Positions 1-10,000 of a stretch of 64,000 nt of DNA are shown one piece after another. A program made the translations under genes and the position numbers. Source of the DNA: Desulfocapsa sp. (GTDB lineage Bacteria; Desulfobacterota; Desulfobulbia; Desulfobulbales; Desulfocapsaceae); NCBI GenBank assembly GCA_013792135.1, contig VMSP01000170.1:1-64000 (forward strand). Direction: 5' to 3'. How positions within the stretch are numbered: position 1 is the stretch's first letter; each line of letters starts with the position of its first letter. Below the pieces are notes generated by a model. It saw only the letters and a program-made list of their open reading frames with translations, did no database searches and was not told the DNA's origin.

Positions 1-350
1 AATACAAGGTTTTTTCTCTTTTTTGCTCCACCAGCAACATGAGTGGCCGTGAAAAGGCTTGCACAGGTCACTTCATACAGAAACAGAGGTTTACTATACA
101 GTTTTTGAAGATATGATCTTCCCATATCGGGAATAGCTGACGTTTTGCCAATGTCTTGGTGATGACAGGCAGGTAACCTTAGTGGAATGTTAGCATTCTT
201 GGTTCGTGCCAGTGTATGTCTGGATTGGGAGACTTTTCCTTTTACTGGTGTATTGGGGAATCTGCTGCAGGTGAAGCAATATCTGCGGTTTGTTTATTGC
301 TATTAGAAATGAAAAATGTGGGACAGGAGTGGGATAGAGCGCCGCAAATG
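1..350. other. Intergenic stretch without recognised gene
   Basis: I see no convincing coding region, RNA or repeat in this stretch, which ends at the tRNA-Gln terminator. The short open frames lack ribosome binding sites and recognisable protein features. Confidence 0.5.
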
Positions 351-386
351 AAAAAAGCACATAGGGCTGAAAACCTCTAAGTGCTT
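351..386 (-). terminator. Intrinsic terminator after tRNA-Gln
   Basis: On the minus strand an imperfect stem (AAGCAC pairing with GTGCTT at its base, with further pairing inside) is followed by six Ts. It sits just past the tRNA 3' end and would end the tRNA transcript. Confidence 0.55.
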
Positions 387-395
387 GAATTTCTG

Positions 396-469
396 TGGCT
401 GGGGGACGAGGGCTCGAACCTCGATAAGCGGAGTCAGAGTCCGCTGTCTTACCATTAGACCATCCCCCA
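396..469 (-). tRNA. tRNA-Gln (CTG anticodon)
   Basis: The minus strand folds as a full cloverleaf. It has a 7-bp acceptor (TGGGGGA with TCCCCCA), a D arm GTCT/AGAC, a 5-bp anticodon stem GCGGA/TCCGC around loop CTCTGAC (anticodon CTG), and a T arm CGAGG-TTCGAGC-CCTCG. Discriminator G and an encoded CCA follow. It lies 91 bp downstream of the MEMO-like gene on the same strand and has its own terminator. Confidence 0.95.
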
Positions 470-560
470 GCAGGTTGATACGATGATAACGCAATGAATT
501 TGTTTATTTAGAAAATCTCTGCCTTTATGTCAAGGAAAAAGAGGACGGAACAAGGAACCA

Positions 561-1370
561 TCAGGAAATTATTACTCCCGCATAGCCCACAACCTGACTG
601 ATGTCGCCGCTCACAGCCCCGGAATCAGTATAGCGAACGAGTTCTGTTTTTGTCGCGCCAAGAGCCATTGCTGCAATGAGGGCGATGGTCACCGGCATAA
701 TGCCACACATGGATATATTGTAGTCAAGAATTGCATGGTACAGGGTGGAAGGATCCATATCGGCAAGTTTCTTCAGGGCATAATGGTCTTTTTTGTCAGC
801 TGCTGTCCGCGGTTCGTAATGGGTCATATCGCTGGAGGCCACAATCAGGATTTCTTTGCCTACTTCGGCGATGACCTTGGCAATGGCTGTTCCCACCTCC
901 AGACACAGGGGGTAGGAGATGTGTGAAACGACCAGAGGAACGATGGAGAGGTTTTTTTGTCTTGCCTGCAGGAAAGGCACCTGTACTTCCAGAGAGTGTT
1001 CAAAACGGTGGGCCGTCTCATCTACAGTGATGACGGAACATGTATTGAGAAGGGCTTCTGTGATGGCAGTGTCAATGGGGACCAGGCCCATGGGCATCTG
1101 CCAGGGTGTGGTGGAGAGCGCTATCGGTGCGCCCTGGCCTTGATGATTGGGGCCCAGGATGATGACTGTTTCCGGGACACGCACTTGTGCAAAGGTTTCA
1201 CCGGCCACAGCTCCTGAGTACATATAGCCTGCATGTGGTGAAACAACGGCATGGGCTTTCTGTGCAGGTGTTGCGGATTGAGTCAGTTCCTGGATTTCCC
1301 GGGAGAGAATCTCCGGATTGCCAGGGTAGAAACGGTCTGCCACTGCTGGTGTTCGGATTATGGTATGCAT
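561..1370 (-). CDS. MEMO-like protein (AmmeMemoRadiSam system protein B)
   Basis: A 269-residue protein of the MEMO1 family, which shares its fold with class III extradiol dioxygenases but has no settled bacterial function. Diagnostic motifs are SPHAGYMYSG near residue 44, GPNHQG, EHSLEVQVPF and SSDMTHY. They supply the conserved His/Asp residues of the pocket. Family members usually sit beside an AMMECR1-domain protein and a radical SAM enzyme; neither is in this window. It starts 7 bp after the cysS stop and is probably co-transcribed with it. Family assignment is firm; the reaction is unknown. Confidence 0.85.
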   Translation of the reverse strand: MHTIIRTPAVADRFYPGNPEILSREIQELTQSATPAQKAHAVVSPHAGYMYSGAVAGETFAQVRVPETVIILGPNHQGQGAPIALSTTPWQMPMGLVPIDTAITEALLNTCSVITVDETAHRFEHSLEVQVPFLQARQKNLSIVPLVVSHISYPLCLEVGTAIAKVIAEVGKEILIVASSDMTHYEPRTAADKKDHYALKKLADMDPSTLYHAILDYNISMCGIMPVTIALIAAMALGATKTELVRYTDSGAVSGDISQVVGYAGVIIS

Positions 1371-1377
1371 GATGATA

Positions 1378-2850
1378 TCAACTCCGTTTGATCTCCCAGG
1401 TTGTGCCGCTTGAACTATCCTTCAGCTCAATTCCCATGGCCAGTAACTGGTCGCGGATAGTGTCGCCGCGAGCCCAGTCTTTTGCCGCTCGTGCATCCTT
1501 ACGTTCTTGAATCAATTGTAGGATTTTCTGCTCACCGATGTCAAGACCATTTAATAAGGCTGCCTTCTTCTGCTGGAGATATTTTCTGGCGTCTTCCTGT
1601 AGTAGCCCCATGATAGCGGCTAATTTTTTAATGATCACCCCTGATTCTTTCAGCAGGGTTATATCTGGCTGGCTTGGATTTACTGGGAGTTGCTGACAGA
1701 TTTTATTGATGACCTTGACCGCATCAAAAAGGATGCCCATGGCCATGGCCGTGTTAAAATCATCGTCCATCGCCTTCTGGAAACGCTCTTCAATGGTGTG
1801 CAGTTTCTTGCTGTCTTTTGGGGAGGCAGTCGCTGTTTTTTCTTCGCTTATTCCGGCATCACTTAGATCGTCGATGGTGGCCATGCATTCATAGAGTCTG
1901 TCAAGACCAGCTGTGGCATCCGCCATGGCTGTCTCGGAAAAATCGAGAGGGTTGCGATAGTGGGTGGAGAAGATGAAAAAACGCAAGACCTCTGGGTGGT
2001 AATGTTTCAGCACATCTCTGATAGTGAGGAAGTTGCCCAGCGATTTTGACATCTTTTCATCGCTGATGGTGACAAATCCGTGATGGATCCAGGTGTTGAC
2101 AGATTTCTTGCCGCTGGCTCCTTCACTTTGGGCCACTTCATTTTCGTGATGTGGGAAAATGAGATCCTTGCCGCCACCATGGATGTCAAAGGTGTCGCCC
2201 AGATATTTCCGGCTCATGGCTGAGCATTCTATGTGCCAGCCCGGACGGCCTGGTCCCCAGGGGCTGTCCCAGATTGGTTCACCGGGTTTTGACCCTTTCC
2301 ACAGGACAAAGTCCATGGGATTAGTCTTGTTCTCATTAATGGCGATGCGGGCGCCTGCCTGCATGTCATCCAGGTTGCGGCCCGAGAGCTTGCCGTACTC
2401 TGGAAAGCCATTCACCGAATAATAGACATCGGATCCTGAGGGATAGGCAAGTCCTTTATCTATGAGTTCTGTGATCAGGTCAATCATCTCCTGAATGTGC
2501 TCAGTGGCACGGGGCTCAAAGGTCGGGCGGTCGACACCCAGCCTGTCCATATCCACATAAAACTCATCGATAAAGCGCTGGGCCAGGGCGCTGGCATTGG
2601 TACCCTGTTCTGCTGCCCGGTTGATGATTTTGTCGTCAATGTCGGTAAAGTTACGGATATAGGTGACGGTATACCCCCGATAGCGCAAATAGCGGACGAT
2701 CATGTCGAAGGCAAGGGCTGATCTGGCGTGTCCTATGTGGCAGAGATCATAGGAGGTGATTCCGCAGACATAGAGTTTGATCTGACCGTTCTCCAGCGGT
2801 TTGAGAGGTTCTTTCCTGCGGCTTAAGGTGTTGTATGTTTGTATGGGCAT
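1378..2850 (-). CDS. cysS: Cysteinyl-tRNA synthetase
   Basis: A class I aminoacyl-tRNA synthetase that charges tRNA-Cys in the cytoplasm. The protein is 490 residues, the normal bacterial length. The HIGH-type motif reads HIGHARS near residue 40 and the KMSKS loop reads KMSKSLGNF near residue 268. The zinc-binding region shows CG near residue 29, WHIECSAMS and [12 protein letters not shown] place the start at the ATG of MPIQTYN; a TTG three codons upstream is also open but less likely. The MEMO-like gene follows after 7 bp. The AmpG-type transporter is divergent, 125 bp away. Confidence 0.97.
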   Translation of the reverse strand: MPIQTYNTLSRRKEPLKPLENGQIKLYVCGITSYDLCHIGHARSALAFDMIVRYLRYRGYTVTYIRNFTDIDDKIINRAAEQGTNASALAQRFIDEFYVDMDRLGVDRPTFEPRATEHIQEMIDLITELIDKGLAYPSGSDVYYSVNGFPEYGKLSGRNLDDMQAGARIAINENKTNPMDFVLWKGSKPGEPIWDSPWGPGRPGWHIECSAMSRKYLGDTFDIHGGGKDLIFPHHENEVAQSEGASGKKSVNTWIHHGFVTISDEKMSKSLGNFLTIRDVLKHYHPEVLRFFIFSTHYRNPLDFSETAMADATAGLDRLYECMATIDDLSDAGISEEKTATASPKDSKKLHTIEERFQKAMDDDFNTAMAMGILFDAVKVINKICQQLPVNPSQPDITLLKESGVIIKKLAAIMGLLQEDARKYLQQKKAALLNGLDIGEQKILQLIQERKDARAAKDWARGDTIRDQLLAMGIELKDSSSGTTWEIKRS

Positions 2851-2975
2851 GGGGATCAAAAGGTCTTTATCGCTTGCTCTGCGGCGATGATTTCAGTAGT
2901 AAAAGAAACGTATTTGTTTTTGAGAAGATCATGAAGAGATCTCCTCAAAGAGTATATGTAGCATAACCATATTGA

Positions 2976-4661
2976 ATGGAAAAGACAAGAATGAGCAAGA
3001 AAAATGAGTTTACACCGGCTACGTATTCGCCGGTCGCTCATCCTCCATCCGCAAAGAGCACTTCCGGCGGGGCGTCCACTTCGCCAGCGACACCAGGGGG
3101 GGGATGTCCTGCTGTCCGTGACAGAATACTTAAGGCCTGGCTGCATCCCAAGGTTCTGGCCATGTTTTTTCTCGGGTTTTCCGCAGGTATTCCCATCCTG
3201 CTTATTTTTTCCACCCTTTCTGTCTGGTTGCGTGAGGCCGGGATTGACCGGGAAGCGGTTACTTTTTTCAGTTGGGCCGCCCTTGGCTATTCCTTTAAAT
3301 TTGTCTGGGCACCGCTTGTCGACAAGATGCCACTGCCTCTCCTCACCAGCATCTTGGGCCGACGGCGCGGCTGGCTGCTTATGGCCCAGTTGTCAGTTAT
3401 GACCGCCATTGCGTGGATGGCCTGTATCAATCCGGTGCTGGGCGAGTGGAGTATGATTGCGATGGCCTTTGCTGCAGTTCTGCTTGGATTTTCTTCTGCC
3501 ACTCAGGATATTGTCATTGATGCCTATCGCATCGAATGCATTGATGTCTCCATGCAGGCGCTGTTGGCGTCAAGTTATGTCGCTGGTTACAGGGTCGGAA
3601 TGCTGGTTGCCGGGGCCGGGTCGCTGTATCTGGCAACCCTCTTTGGAACCACCCGGGAACTATATCGTTTTGAGGCCTGGCAGGCGACCTATCTGATTAT
3701 GGCCGGGATCATGTCTGTCGGGGTGATGACTACCCTGTGTATTACTGAACCCGAGATAAATGATGGTGACAACAGGCACCATTACTCTTTGCGTCACTAT
3801 CTGCGCTTCCTGATCCTTTTTTTACTGGTTGCAGCCTCTTTCGGCGGCAGCTTTTTTGCAAGTGACTCGTTGTTTTCTTCAATAAAGGAGGCCTTTATCC
3901 AAGGGGATGAAGGCCATGTTCAGCTGGTCGAATTTGTAGTGGAATCCTGTCATCTGCTTCTGGCCTTAGGCTTTATGGTGCTTGTTGCCAGAGTTGCTGT
4001 CCTGCTGGGTATTGTTGATCAGGAGGTGGTGCGTGAGACCTATGTTGCCCCGCTGCGTGATTTTTTTGTCAGATATGGGGCCAAAGCAGCGATCCTGCTT
4101 CTGATTCTGGTCGGTTTTTACCGGGTCTCTGATATTGTTCTCGGGGTGGTGTCCAATGTTTTTTATCTTGATATGGGCTTCAGTAAAAATGTGATTGCCA
4201 CGGTCACCAAGACCTTTGGCCTGGGAATGACCTTGCTCGGCGGTTTTATGGGTGGTGTGCTGACTGTACGTTTCGGGGTCTATGCCATTCTTCTTTCCGG
4301 GGCGCTGCTCGCTGCCGGAACCAATCTCCTGTTTATGCTTCTGGCCCAAAGTGGTGCTGACTTGACCATGCTGACTGTGGTCATTGGCGCGGATAGTTTT
4401 TGTGCCGGACTGGCCAGCACCGCCTTTATTGCATTTCTTTCCAGTCTGACCAATATCTCTTTTACCGCTGTCCAGTATGCCCTGTTCAGCTCACTCATGA
4501 CTCTGTTTCCCAAACTCATTGGCGGCTATTCCGGGACGGTTGTTGCCTCATGGGGCTATGAATCATTTTTCTTCATGACGGCGCTGATGGGTCTTCCTGT
4601 GTTGCTGCTGGTATGGTTGGCCCGTGGGGTCATTCAACTGAAAGGAGATGATGTCGCATAA
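2976..4661 (+). CDS. AmpG-type muropeptide/MFS transporter
   Basis: A 561-residue polytopic inner-membrane protein of the major facilitator superfamily that resembles AmpG permeases, which import anhydro-muropeptides for wall recycling. The first 50 or so residues are hydrophilic and rich in Ser, Pro and Gly. After them come helical pairs typical of the family, with FLGFSAGIPILL near residue 68 and FKFVWAPLVDKMPLP near 110. The loop GFSSATQDIVIDAYRIE near residue 173 is the signature I relied on. An internal ATG at 2991 is an equally possible start, since neither start has a strong Shine-Dalgarno. No beta-lactamase or wall-recycling gene lies nearby, so the substrate is inferred from family only. 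Confidence 0.8.
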   Translation: MEKTRMSKKNEFTPATYSPVAHPPSAKSTSGGASTSPATPGGGCPAVRDRILKAWLHPKVLAMFFLGFSAGIPILLIFSTLSVWLREAGIDREAVTFFSWAALGYSFKFVWAPLVDKMPLPLLTSILGRRRGWLLMAQLSVMTAIAWMACINPVLGEWSMIAMAFAAVLLGFSSATQDIVIDAYRIECIDVSMQALLASSYVAGYRVGMLVAGAGSLYLATLFGTTRELYRFEAWQATYLIMAGIMSVGVMTTLCITEPEINDGDNRHHYSLRHYLRFLILFLLVAASFGGSFFASDSLFSSIKEAFIQGDEGHVQLVEFVVESCHLLLALGFMVLVARVAVLLGIVDQEVVRETYVAPLRDFFVRYGAKAAILLLILVGFYRVSDIVLGVVSNVFYLDMGFSKNVIATVTKTFGLGMTLLGGFMGGVLTVRFGVYAILLSGALLAAGTNLLFMLLAQSGADLTMLTVVIGADSFCAGLASTAFIAFLSSLTNISFTAVQYALFSSLMTLFPKLIGGYSGTVVASWGYESFFFMTALMGLPVLLLVWLARGVIQLKGDDVA

Positions 4662-4764
4662 ATTCTCAAATACTGCGTCGCATTCCTCTGGATTCTGCGT
4701 CTCGCAGGCTCGCTTACCTGTGCGCCTTGTGACTTTGTGCCTTTCTGTATGGTGATTTCCTTGA
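4662..4764. repeat. Dispersed intergenic repeat, copy A
   Basis: This gap between the convergent AmpG-type and mutY genes resembles the gap upstream of rsmD (16720-16845). Both open with CAAATACT, continue with a GCATTCCTC or GCATCCCTC block, and then share a CTCAGGCT or CGCAGGCT...GCGCCT block. The match is imperfect and was made by eye. It may be a degenerate repeated element and may act in termination. Confidence 0.4.
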
Positions 4765-5883
4765 TCAAATTTGTCCTGTACCTTTTACCGGTTGAACTCC
4801 TTGCATGAACTCGATGAGCTTCCTGTGTCCTGCCGGGAAGGCAAAGTTGGCCAGTTCCGGAAAGAATACCCAACGATATTCCTGGGCCGCGTAGAGAATT
4901 GGATCCTGGGATTCATCTGACTCAAGGAGGTCAAGGGAGCAGAGAAAGCAGTGGAGAATGACCCTATAGCGAGTGTAATGATGGATGGTGGTTGTTATTT
5001 TTTTATCGACCCGCACGCTGAATCCGGTCTCCTCGAAAAACTCACGGATTACGGCTTGATCTGGACTTTCCGAGTGCTTGAGCCTGCCGCCTGGAAATTC
5101 CCAGAGACTGCCCCAGACTTCATCGGCCAGTCGTTGCTGGATGAATAGCCGGCCCTTGTCTTGTGGATGGCTTAAAACACCGGTTGCCATTTCTATAGTG
5201 GTTATTGTTTTGCCCTTTTGCGGGATTGGACGGGACAGGATTAGATCGTCCCTGTAAGCGATACAGAAGGGCCTCAAAGGACATTCCGGGCAGACAGGAT
5301 TTTTCGGGGTGCAGATCAGCGCTCCCAGTTCCATCAATCCCTGGTTAAAAGAGCGGGCTTGGTCCTGAGGAACCAGTTCTTCCGCTTTTTGCCAGAGTGA
5401 ATTCTGAGCCTGCGACAAGGGGATGTCGATATTGAAGAGTCGGGCAAAGAGTCGGCCAATATTGGCGTCAACCAGGGGGACCGGGAGATTGTAGGCGATG
5501 GAGGCGATGGCCCCGGCAGTATAGGGGCCAATCCCTGGCAGTGCCAACAGAGACTTCCGGGTGCTGGGAATGACCCCATTATGGTCTTGGACAATGATCC
5601 GGGCGCATTTTAGGATATTTCTGGCTCGACTGTAATAGCCCAGTCCTTCCCATTGCTTAAGTACTTTATCTTCCGAGGCCAGAGCCAAAGAATGGATGTC
5701 CGGGAACTCCTGCAGCCAGCTGTTAAAGAAGAGGGTGACTCGTTCCATCTGGGTCTGTTGCAGCATGATTTCAGAGATCCATATCTGGTAAGGGATATAC
5801 CCTTTGCGCCAGGGAAGAGCGCGTTGTTCTCTGTGAAACCAAGCAATCAGTGCTTGTTGGAATAGGGTGAGAGAAACGGACAT
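4765..5883 (-). CDS. mutY: A/G-specific adenine glycosylase MutY
   Basis: A base-excision repair enzyme that removes adenine paired with 8-oxoguanine. The N-terminal HhH-GPD domain has the catalytic Glu38 (ISEIMLQQTQ), the hairpin LPGIGPYTAG (residues 115-124) and the catalytic Asp139 (LVDANIGR). The [4Fe-4S] ligands are Cys191, Cys198, Cys201 and Cys207 in the expected 6-2-5 spacing. The C-terminal 8-oxoG-recognition region keeps a full Nudix-like box (GGRLKHSESPDQ followed by REFFEETGF), which many MutY proteins have lost. At 372 residues it is normal length. It is monocistronic and convergent with the AmpG-type gene. Confidence 0.96.
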   Translation of the reverse strand: MSVSLTLFQQALIAWFHREQRALPWRKGYIPYQIWISEIMLQQTQMERVTLFFNSWLQEFPDIHSLALASEDKVLKQWEGLGYYSRARNILKCARIIVQDHNGVIPSTRKSLLALPGIGPYTAGAIASIAYNLPVPLVDANIGRLFARLFNIDIPLSQAQNSLWQKAEELVPQDQARSFNQGLMELGALICTPKNPVCPECPLRPFCIAYRDDLILSRPIPQKGKTITTIEMATGVLSHPQDKGRLFIQQRLADEVWGSLWEFPGGRLKHSESPDQAVIREFFEETGFSVRVDKKITTTIHHYTRYRVILHCFLCSLDLLESDESQDPILYAAQEYRWVFFPELANFAFPAGHRKLIEFMQGVQPVKGTGQI

Positions 5884-6066
5884 AGTGATAGTGACGGCAA
5901 AGATATGGAAGATGTTTTTTTGGGTAAATGCACAAAATGTTCTTGAGAAAGAGAGTGTGACCTTTTATCATTATTATTCTTTATTCATACTATAAAAGAA
6001 GGGTTTTGTAAAAAAATAGGAGCCGTCATAATCAGAGAAGGGCAACCGTAATACCAAGGAGAAATC

Positions 6067-6555
6067 ATGAAAAGTCTAGTCGTTTATTCATCAAAGAGCG
6101 GGAATACCAGGAAACTGGCAGAGGCTGTACATGGATATTTGAGAGGGGACAAGGAGATTGCAACAATTGCTGATGCCCCGGATCCAGCCGGATACGCTTT
6201 TGTGGCCGTGGGCTTCTGGTTCAAGGCCGGTCAGCCAGGTCCAGACTCTCAGGCTTTTCTAGCCAGATTGACGGGGGAGCAAGATGTGTATCTCTTTGCC
6301 ACTCATGGAGCGGCAGCAGGATCGGTGCATGATGCTAAAAATGGTATGAAAAAAGCGAATGAACTGGCAGTCGGAGCCCATGTAGTGGCTACTTTTTCCT
6401 GTTCTGGGGAAGTGGATGCCAAGTTTATGGAAGTCGCAGCCAAGAAAAACCCACAGCCTCCCTGGCTTGTCGATGCTCAGGCTGCCAAGGGGCATCCGGA
6501 TGCCAATGACCTGAAAATGGTGGTCCGGATGCTGGAGGAGCTTGATCTTCCCTGA
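6067..6555 (+). CDS. Flavodoxin-family protein
   Basis: A 162-residue soluble FMN-binding protein of the Flavodoxin_3 type. The phosphate-binding loop YSSKSGNTRKLAEAV lies at residues 7-21, and a second flavin loop is seen around FATHGAAAGSVHD (near residue 78). A good Shine-Dalgarno (AAGGAG) precedes the ATG by 7 bp. Such proteins carry electrons to unidentified reductases; a BilS-like role is possible, but no partner gene is adjacent. A hairpin terminator follows immediately, so it is likely transcribed alone. Confidence 0.85.
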   Translation: MKSLVVYSSKSGNTRKLAEAVHGYLRGDKEIATIADAPDPAGYAFVAVGFWFKAGQPGPDSQAFLARLTGEQDVYLFATHGAAAGSVHDAKNGMKKANELAVGAHVVATFSCSGEVDAKFMEVAAKKNPQPPWLVDAQAAKGHPDANDLKMVVRMLEELDLP

Positions 6556-6587
6556 TTTTTCAGTTTTTCCATCAAGATGGAAGTGCG

Positions 6588-6616
6588 AAGGCGGGAGAGA
6601 TGTTTCTCCTGCCTTT
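6588..6616 (+). terminator. Hairpin terminator after flavodoxin gene
   Basis: An 11-bp stem (AAGGCGGGAGA with TCTCCTGCCTT, one G-T pair) and 6-nt loop sit 33 bp past the flavodoxin stop. The following T tract is weak (TTTGTTCATTTT). Confidence 0.55.
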
Positions 6617-6618
6617 GT

Positions 6619-7041
6619 TCATTTTGGGGGAAAATTAAAGGGCGGGTGACCTGTTTTTTGTCGAATCCAGTTCAGCGCGTGTTGAAGGGCCGGTCGGTGG
6701 ATCAGTGCGTTCATTACTTTTTGTCTTCCCGGGACGTCAAGGAGAGAAATCCCAATCAGGATGGTGAGCACGCCTTGGCCTGGGAGAAAAAGCATCATGA
6801 ATCCGGCAAGACAAAGGAAACATCCCAGACTGTTTCTGATAATCTTGATCAAGAGGGCGATGGCGGGATGTCGCTTATGCCGCTGCTCGACAATCGTGGC
6901 ATGGGTGAGAAAATAATCGCTGGAGGCCTTGGAGATCAGAAAGGGGATGAGCAGCAGGCTGATCAGAAAGGTTGCTGCCGAAAGAAGGCCCAGTCCTTCA
7001 AAGAGTGTGGTGTACGATATCTGAAAAGGCAGAGCTTTCAT
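6619..7041 (-). CDS. PGPGW-motif transmembrane protein
   Basis: A 140-residue inner-membrane protein with hydrophobic segments near residues 13-35 and 66-98. The block FLPGQGVLTILIGISLLD followed by VPGRQ matches the PGPGW family of uncharacterised membrane proteins (PGQGV in place of PGPGW). Its ATG overlaps the stop of the DUF748 gene by four bases (ATGA), so the two are translationally coupled and probably act together. Function is unknown. Confidence 0.7.
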   Translation of the reverse strand: MKALPFQISYTTLFEGLGLLSAATFLISLLLIPFLISKASSDYFLTHATIVEQRHKRHPAIALLIKIIRNSLGCFLCLAGFMMLFLPGQGVLTILIGISLLDVPGRQKVMNALIHRPALQHALNWIRQKTGHPPFNFPPK

Positions 7042-10000
7042 GGTCCTTGTGGTTCAACATACTTGAACTCAATCTGCACTTGATGGCCTGGCGTCTCCGG
7101 GGGAGCCAGCGAGGCCTTTTCCTGGAGAGTGATCCGCTGCGAAGCGATGCCAAGATCAGTAGTGCAGAAATCATAGACCTGCAGGGCCCGCTCTTGGGCA
7201 AGGTCCTGAAGAACGGTATCTGAAACTGTGATCGGTTCGGGTGCAAGAGGAGCTGGTGGTGGCTCTTGTTTGGGTATATCCTGTTCTAATATTTTTCCCG
7301 GAACCGGGACTGGGGGAGCTGGTTGCAGCTTTTGTTTCTGCCTGTTCCTCCATTTCTGTAACCGTTGCTCATTTTCTAGTGCCACCCGTTTTTCTTCTTT
7401 TTCTTCCAGTTTTGTCAGAATCGCATTGCGGTCATGGATCGGGTCTGCCATGCCCGTGAGAGTCAGGCCAAGATGAGGGTGAGCGGCCAACAGGGTGGCA
7501 AAACGCTGTAATGTATCCTTGGCGCTCACGCCAGTAGGCCATCCTTGGGTTTCGCTGGTGCCGTTGATATCAAGTTCGCTCTCGCCCGGGGGGAAGAGGA
7601 GATGCTGCTTCTCCTGAAGATCTACAAACTCTGCACCTGCCAGTAATAATGGCGCCACTTCGGCCTTGACCATCAAGGTCTTGAACGCGGCTATGGTCTG
7701 GTTGAACAGAGGTTGGGCGCTGTTCCTGACAAGGGGAATCACCACTTTTATTTGATCCTGGCTATCTGCAAGCAGGGCCAAGGGCAGGGCTGTATCAGAC
7801 TGTGTTGAATCAGGACGGAGCGTGGAGAAGAGAAGGGTGGCCTCTCCCTGTTCTTCTCCGTTTTGTCGGTTGTGGTTGAGAGAGAGATCAAAGCTGCCGG
7901 ATTGGGGGTTGAGATCAAGAAGCGGGGTGATCTGAGCTGACAGGGGCAGGAGTGGGAACCCTTTGAGCTCAAGCTTGGTTGTGAAATTATTCTGGCTGAT
8001 GAGAAAATCGGCGGAACCGGACAGAGTGAAAGGAGTTGAATCGGTCAGGCCTGAAAAATCAAAGCTTGCGCCGGAGTCAGCCTTCTCGTGCAGATTGTTG
8101 ATTTGACCTTTGATCTCACTGATCTCCGATGACCAGGGCGGGTTGAGCCGCTGATCCACATGAATGATAATTCCGTTTTCAATGATGATCTTCTGAATTG
8201 CAGGCAGTGCGGAAATGTTACCATCTTGCTGTTGTCCGCTATTATTTTGTGGTTGCGAAACAAGGCTTCGGAGAAAGGATCCGATCTGGGCATAGGGCTC
8301 GGCGCCGCCTGAATCCTGCAGCCAGGTGAGCTTCGGACCATCGAGAATCAGTTCGTTCAACCCGATACGCAGTGGCCTGACCTTGATAGTGACATCATTC
8401 AGTTCGGCCTTATTTACAGTCAATCCGGAACTCTTTGCACTGTCCCGGATCAGGGCGGAGTCAAGTTGCACTTTGCCGTTAAAACTGGATTCAGGATAGC
8501 GGTATGTCCCTTGGCCATTTACTGTTGCTCTGCTTTGTTGAAACAGGGGAGCATCAGGAAGCCAGGGCGCGATTTGCTCTGAGTTGATGGCGGCGAAGGC
8601 CAGGGAAAGGGAAGTTCGCAGCGGGGAAAGAGTGGCCAGCCCCTGAGCCTTGAGCATTCCAGTCTGGTTGATCCGGGCTGCAAGCTCGAAGTTGTTCTGA
8701 CTGTTGCTCCTTGCCGTCAGGTTACTGGCTTTTATCGTCAGCTCAGTCAGTTGCAGGGCCGGAGCCTTCTCTTTCTGTGGATGTAGAGTGGCGTTGCCGG
8801 AAAAATCAAGACCTTGAATCAGGATCGCATTATTTTTGTCGCCGAAATTCTGCAGCAATTGAGGGAGCTTATCCTGCTGAAGGGTGAGGCTACCGTCTTT
8901 GATCGTGATGGTGCCAAAATCAAGTTCTTCTCCCTTGAACTTTGTGCCTTTGATCTGTGTTGTTTTGGCCGAGAGCCAGACTTTTTTTCGGTCAAGCAGG
9001 TTCAGATCATGGAATTCGGTGCTGGCGTCGATCAAGGTAGCCATAGCGGAGTTCCGCGCTGTCGGGTCAAAGCTGAAGTGGCCATGCAGATTGGCAGATC
9101 CGGATGCCTCTGCCGCCTGTCCCGGGTCAATGAAGGAGAGGAGGGTAGCAGCCTCGATATTGCTCAGTTGCAGGGCGCCACCCGGTATCCCTTTGCTGTC
9201 AAAAGATCCCTGCCAGGTTATGGAGGCGTCTGTTTTTTCCTGTGTGGAGCTGAGGGTAAACGTGCCCTTGTCTCTAGTCTGGTCCGGGACGAGCTTGAAA
9301 TTTTTCACATTGAGCTCAATGGATTTCCAGGGTGGGGAGGCGGAGTCCTTTTGCTTTTTATTGTCGAGTTGCAGGGTACCATCTTCCACAATGAGGGAAT
9401 CAATATCCAGGTGATTTTCTTGTCCTGTCGTCTCCTGACTGCTGGCAGAGGCGGGAAAGAGCTGAGACATATCCTGTCCAAAGTGGGTCTGGTTTGCTGA
9501 AAATTGGGGCTGCAGAATGTGCAGGTTCTGGATGTGCAGACCGCCGGCAAGTGGCTGCAGGCTTCCCTTAATCTCCATTGTGGGCGCGGTCAGAGACAGG
9601 GTCTGTTCCGTGTTGCCCAGCACGATTTCCGTTGTCGTGAGTTGAAAAGCAAGGCTGAGGTGGCCTCCTTTTTTGCCTTCGGGGATAAAGGAGATCTGGA
9701 TCTTGCCATTCCCTTTTCCCTGGCTGAGAATCAGGGGAAGGGTTTTCGGCAGGTAGGCAAAATAGAGGGGAAGATCGAGATTCTGGACTTTGCAAGCCAG
9801 ATTGGTCTTCAGTCCATTCTGGCCGTTTTCTCCAGGTAGTGCTGCCTCTCCGGTGAGTTCCAGAGGGCTGCCGTTGATGACTGCCGAAAAATGGGGACGG
9901 ATATATTCCTTGGCGGCAAAAGAATAATTGGAGAGGGTCGGAAGATCGAGTTTGATCTGTTCTACGCTGTGTTTTTTGCCGGTGAGACGGTCATCAAAGA

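Noticed and set aside
303-494. Small open frame over the tRNA-Gln region on the minus strand
   Set aside because: It overlaps the complete tRNA and its terminator and has no ribosome site; it is a by-product of the tRNA sequence.
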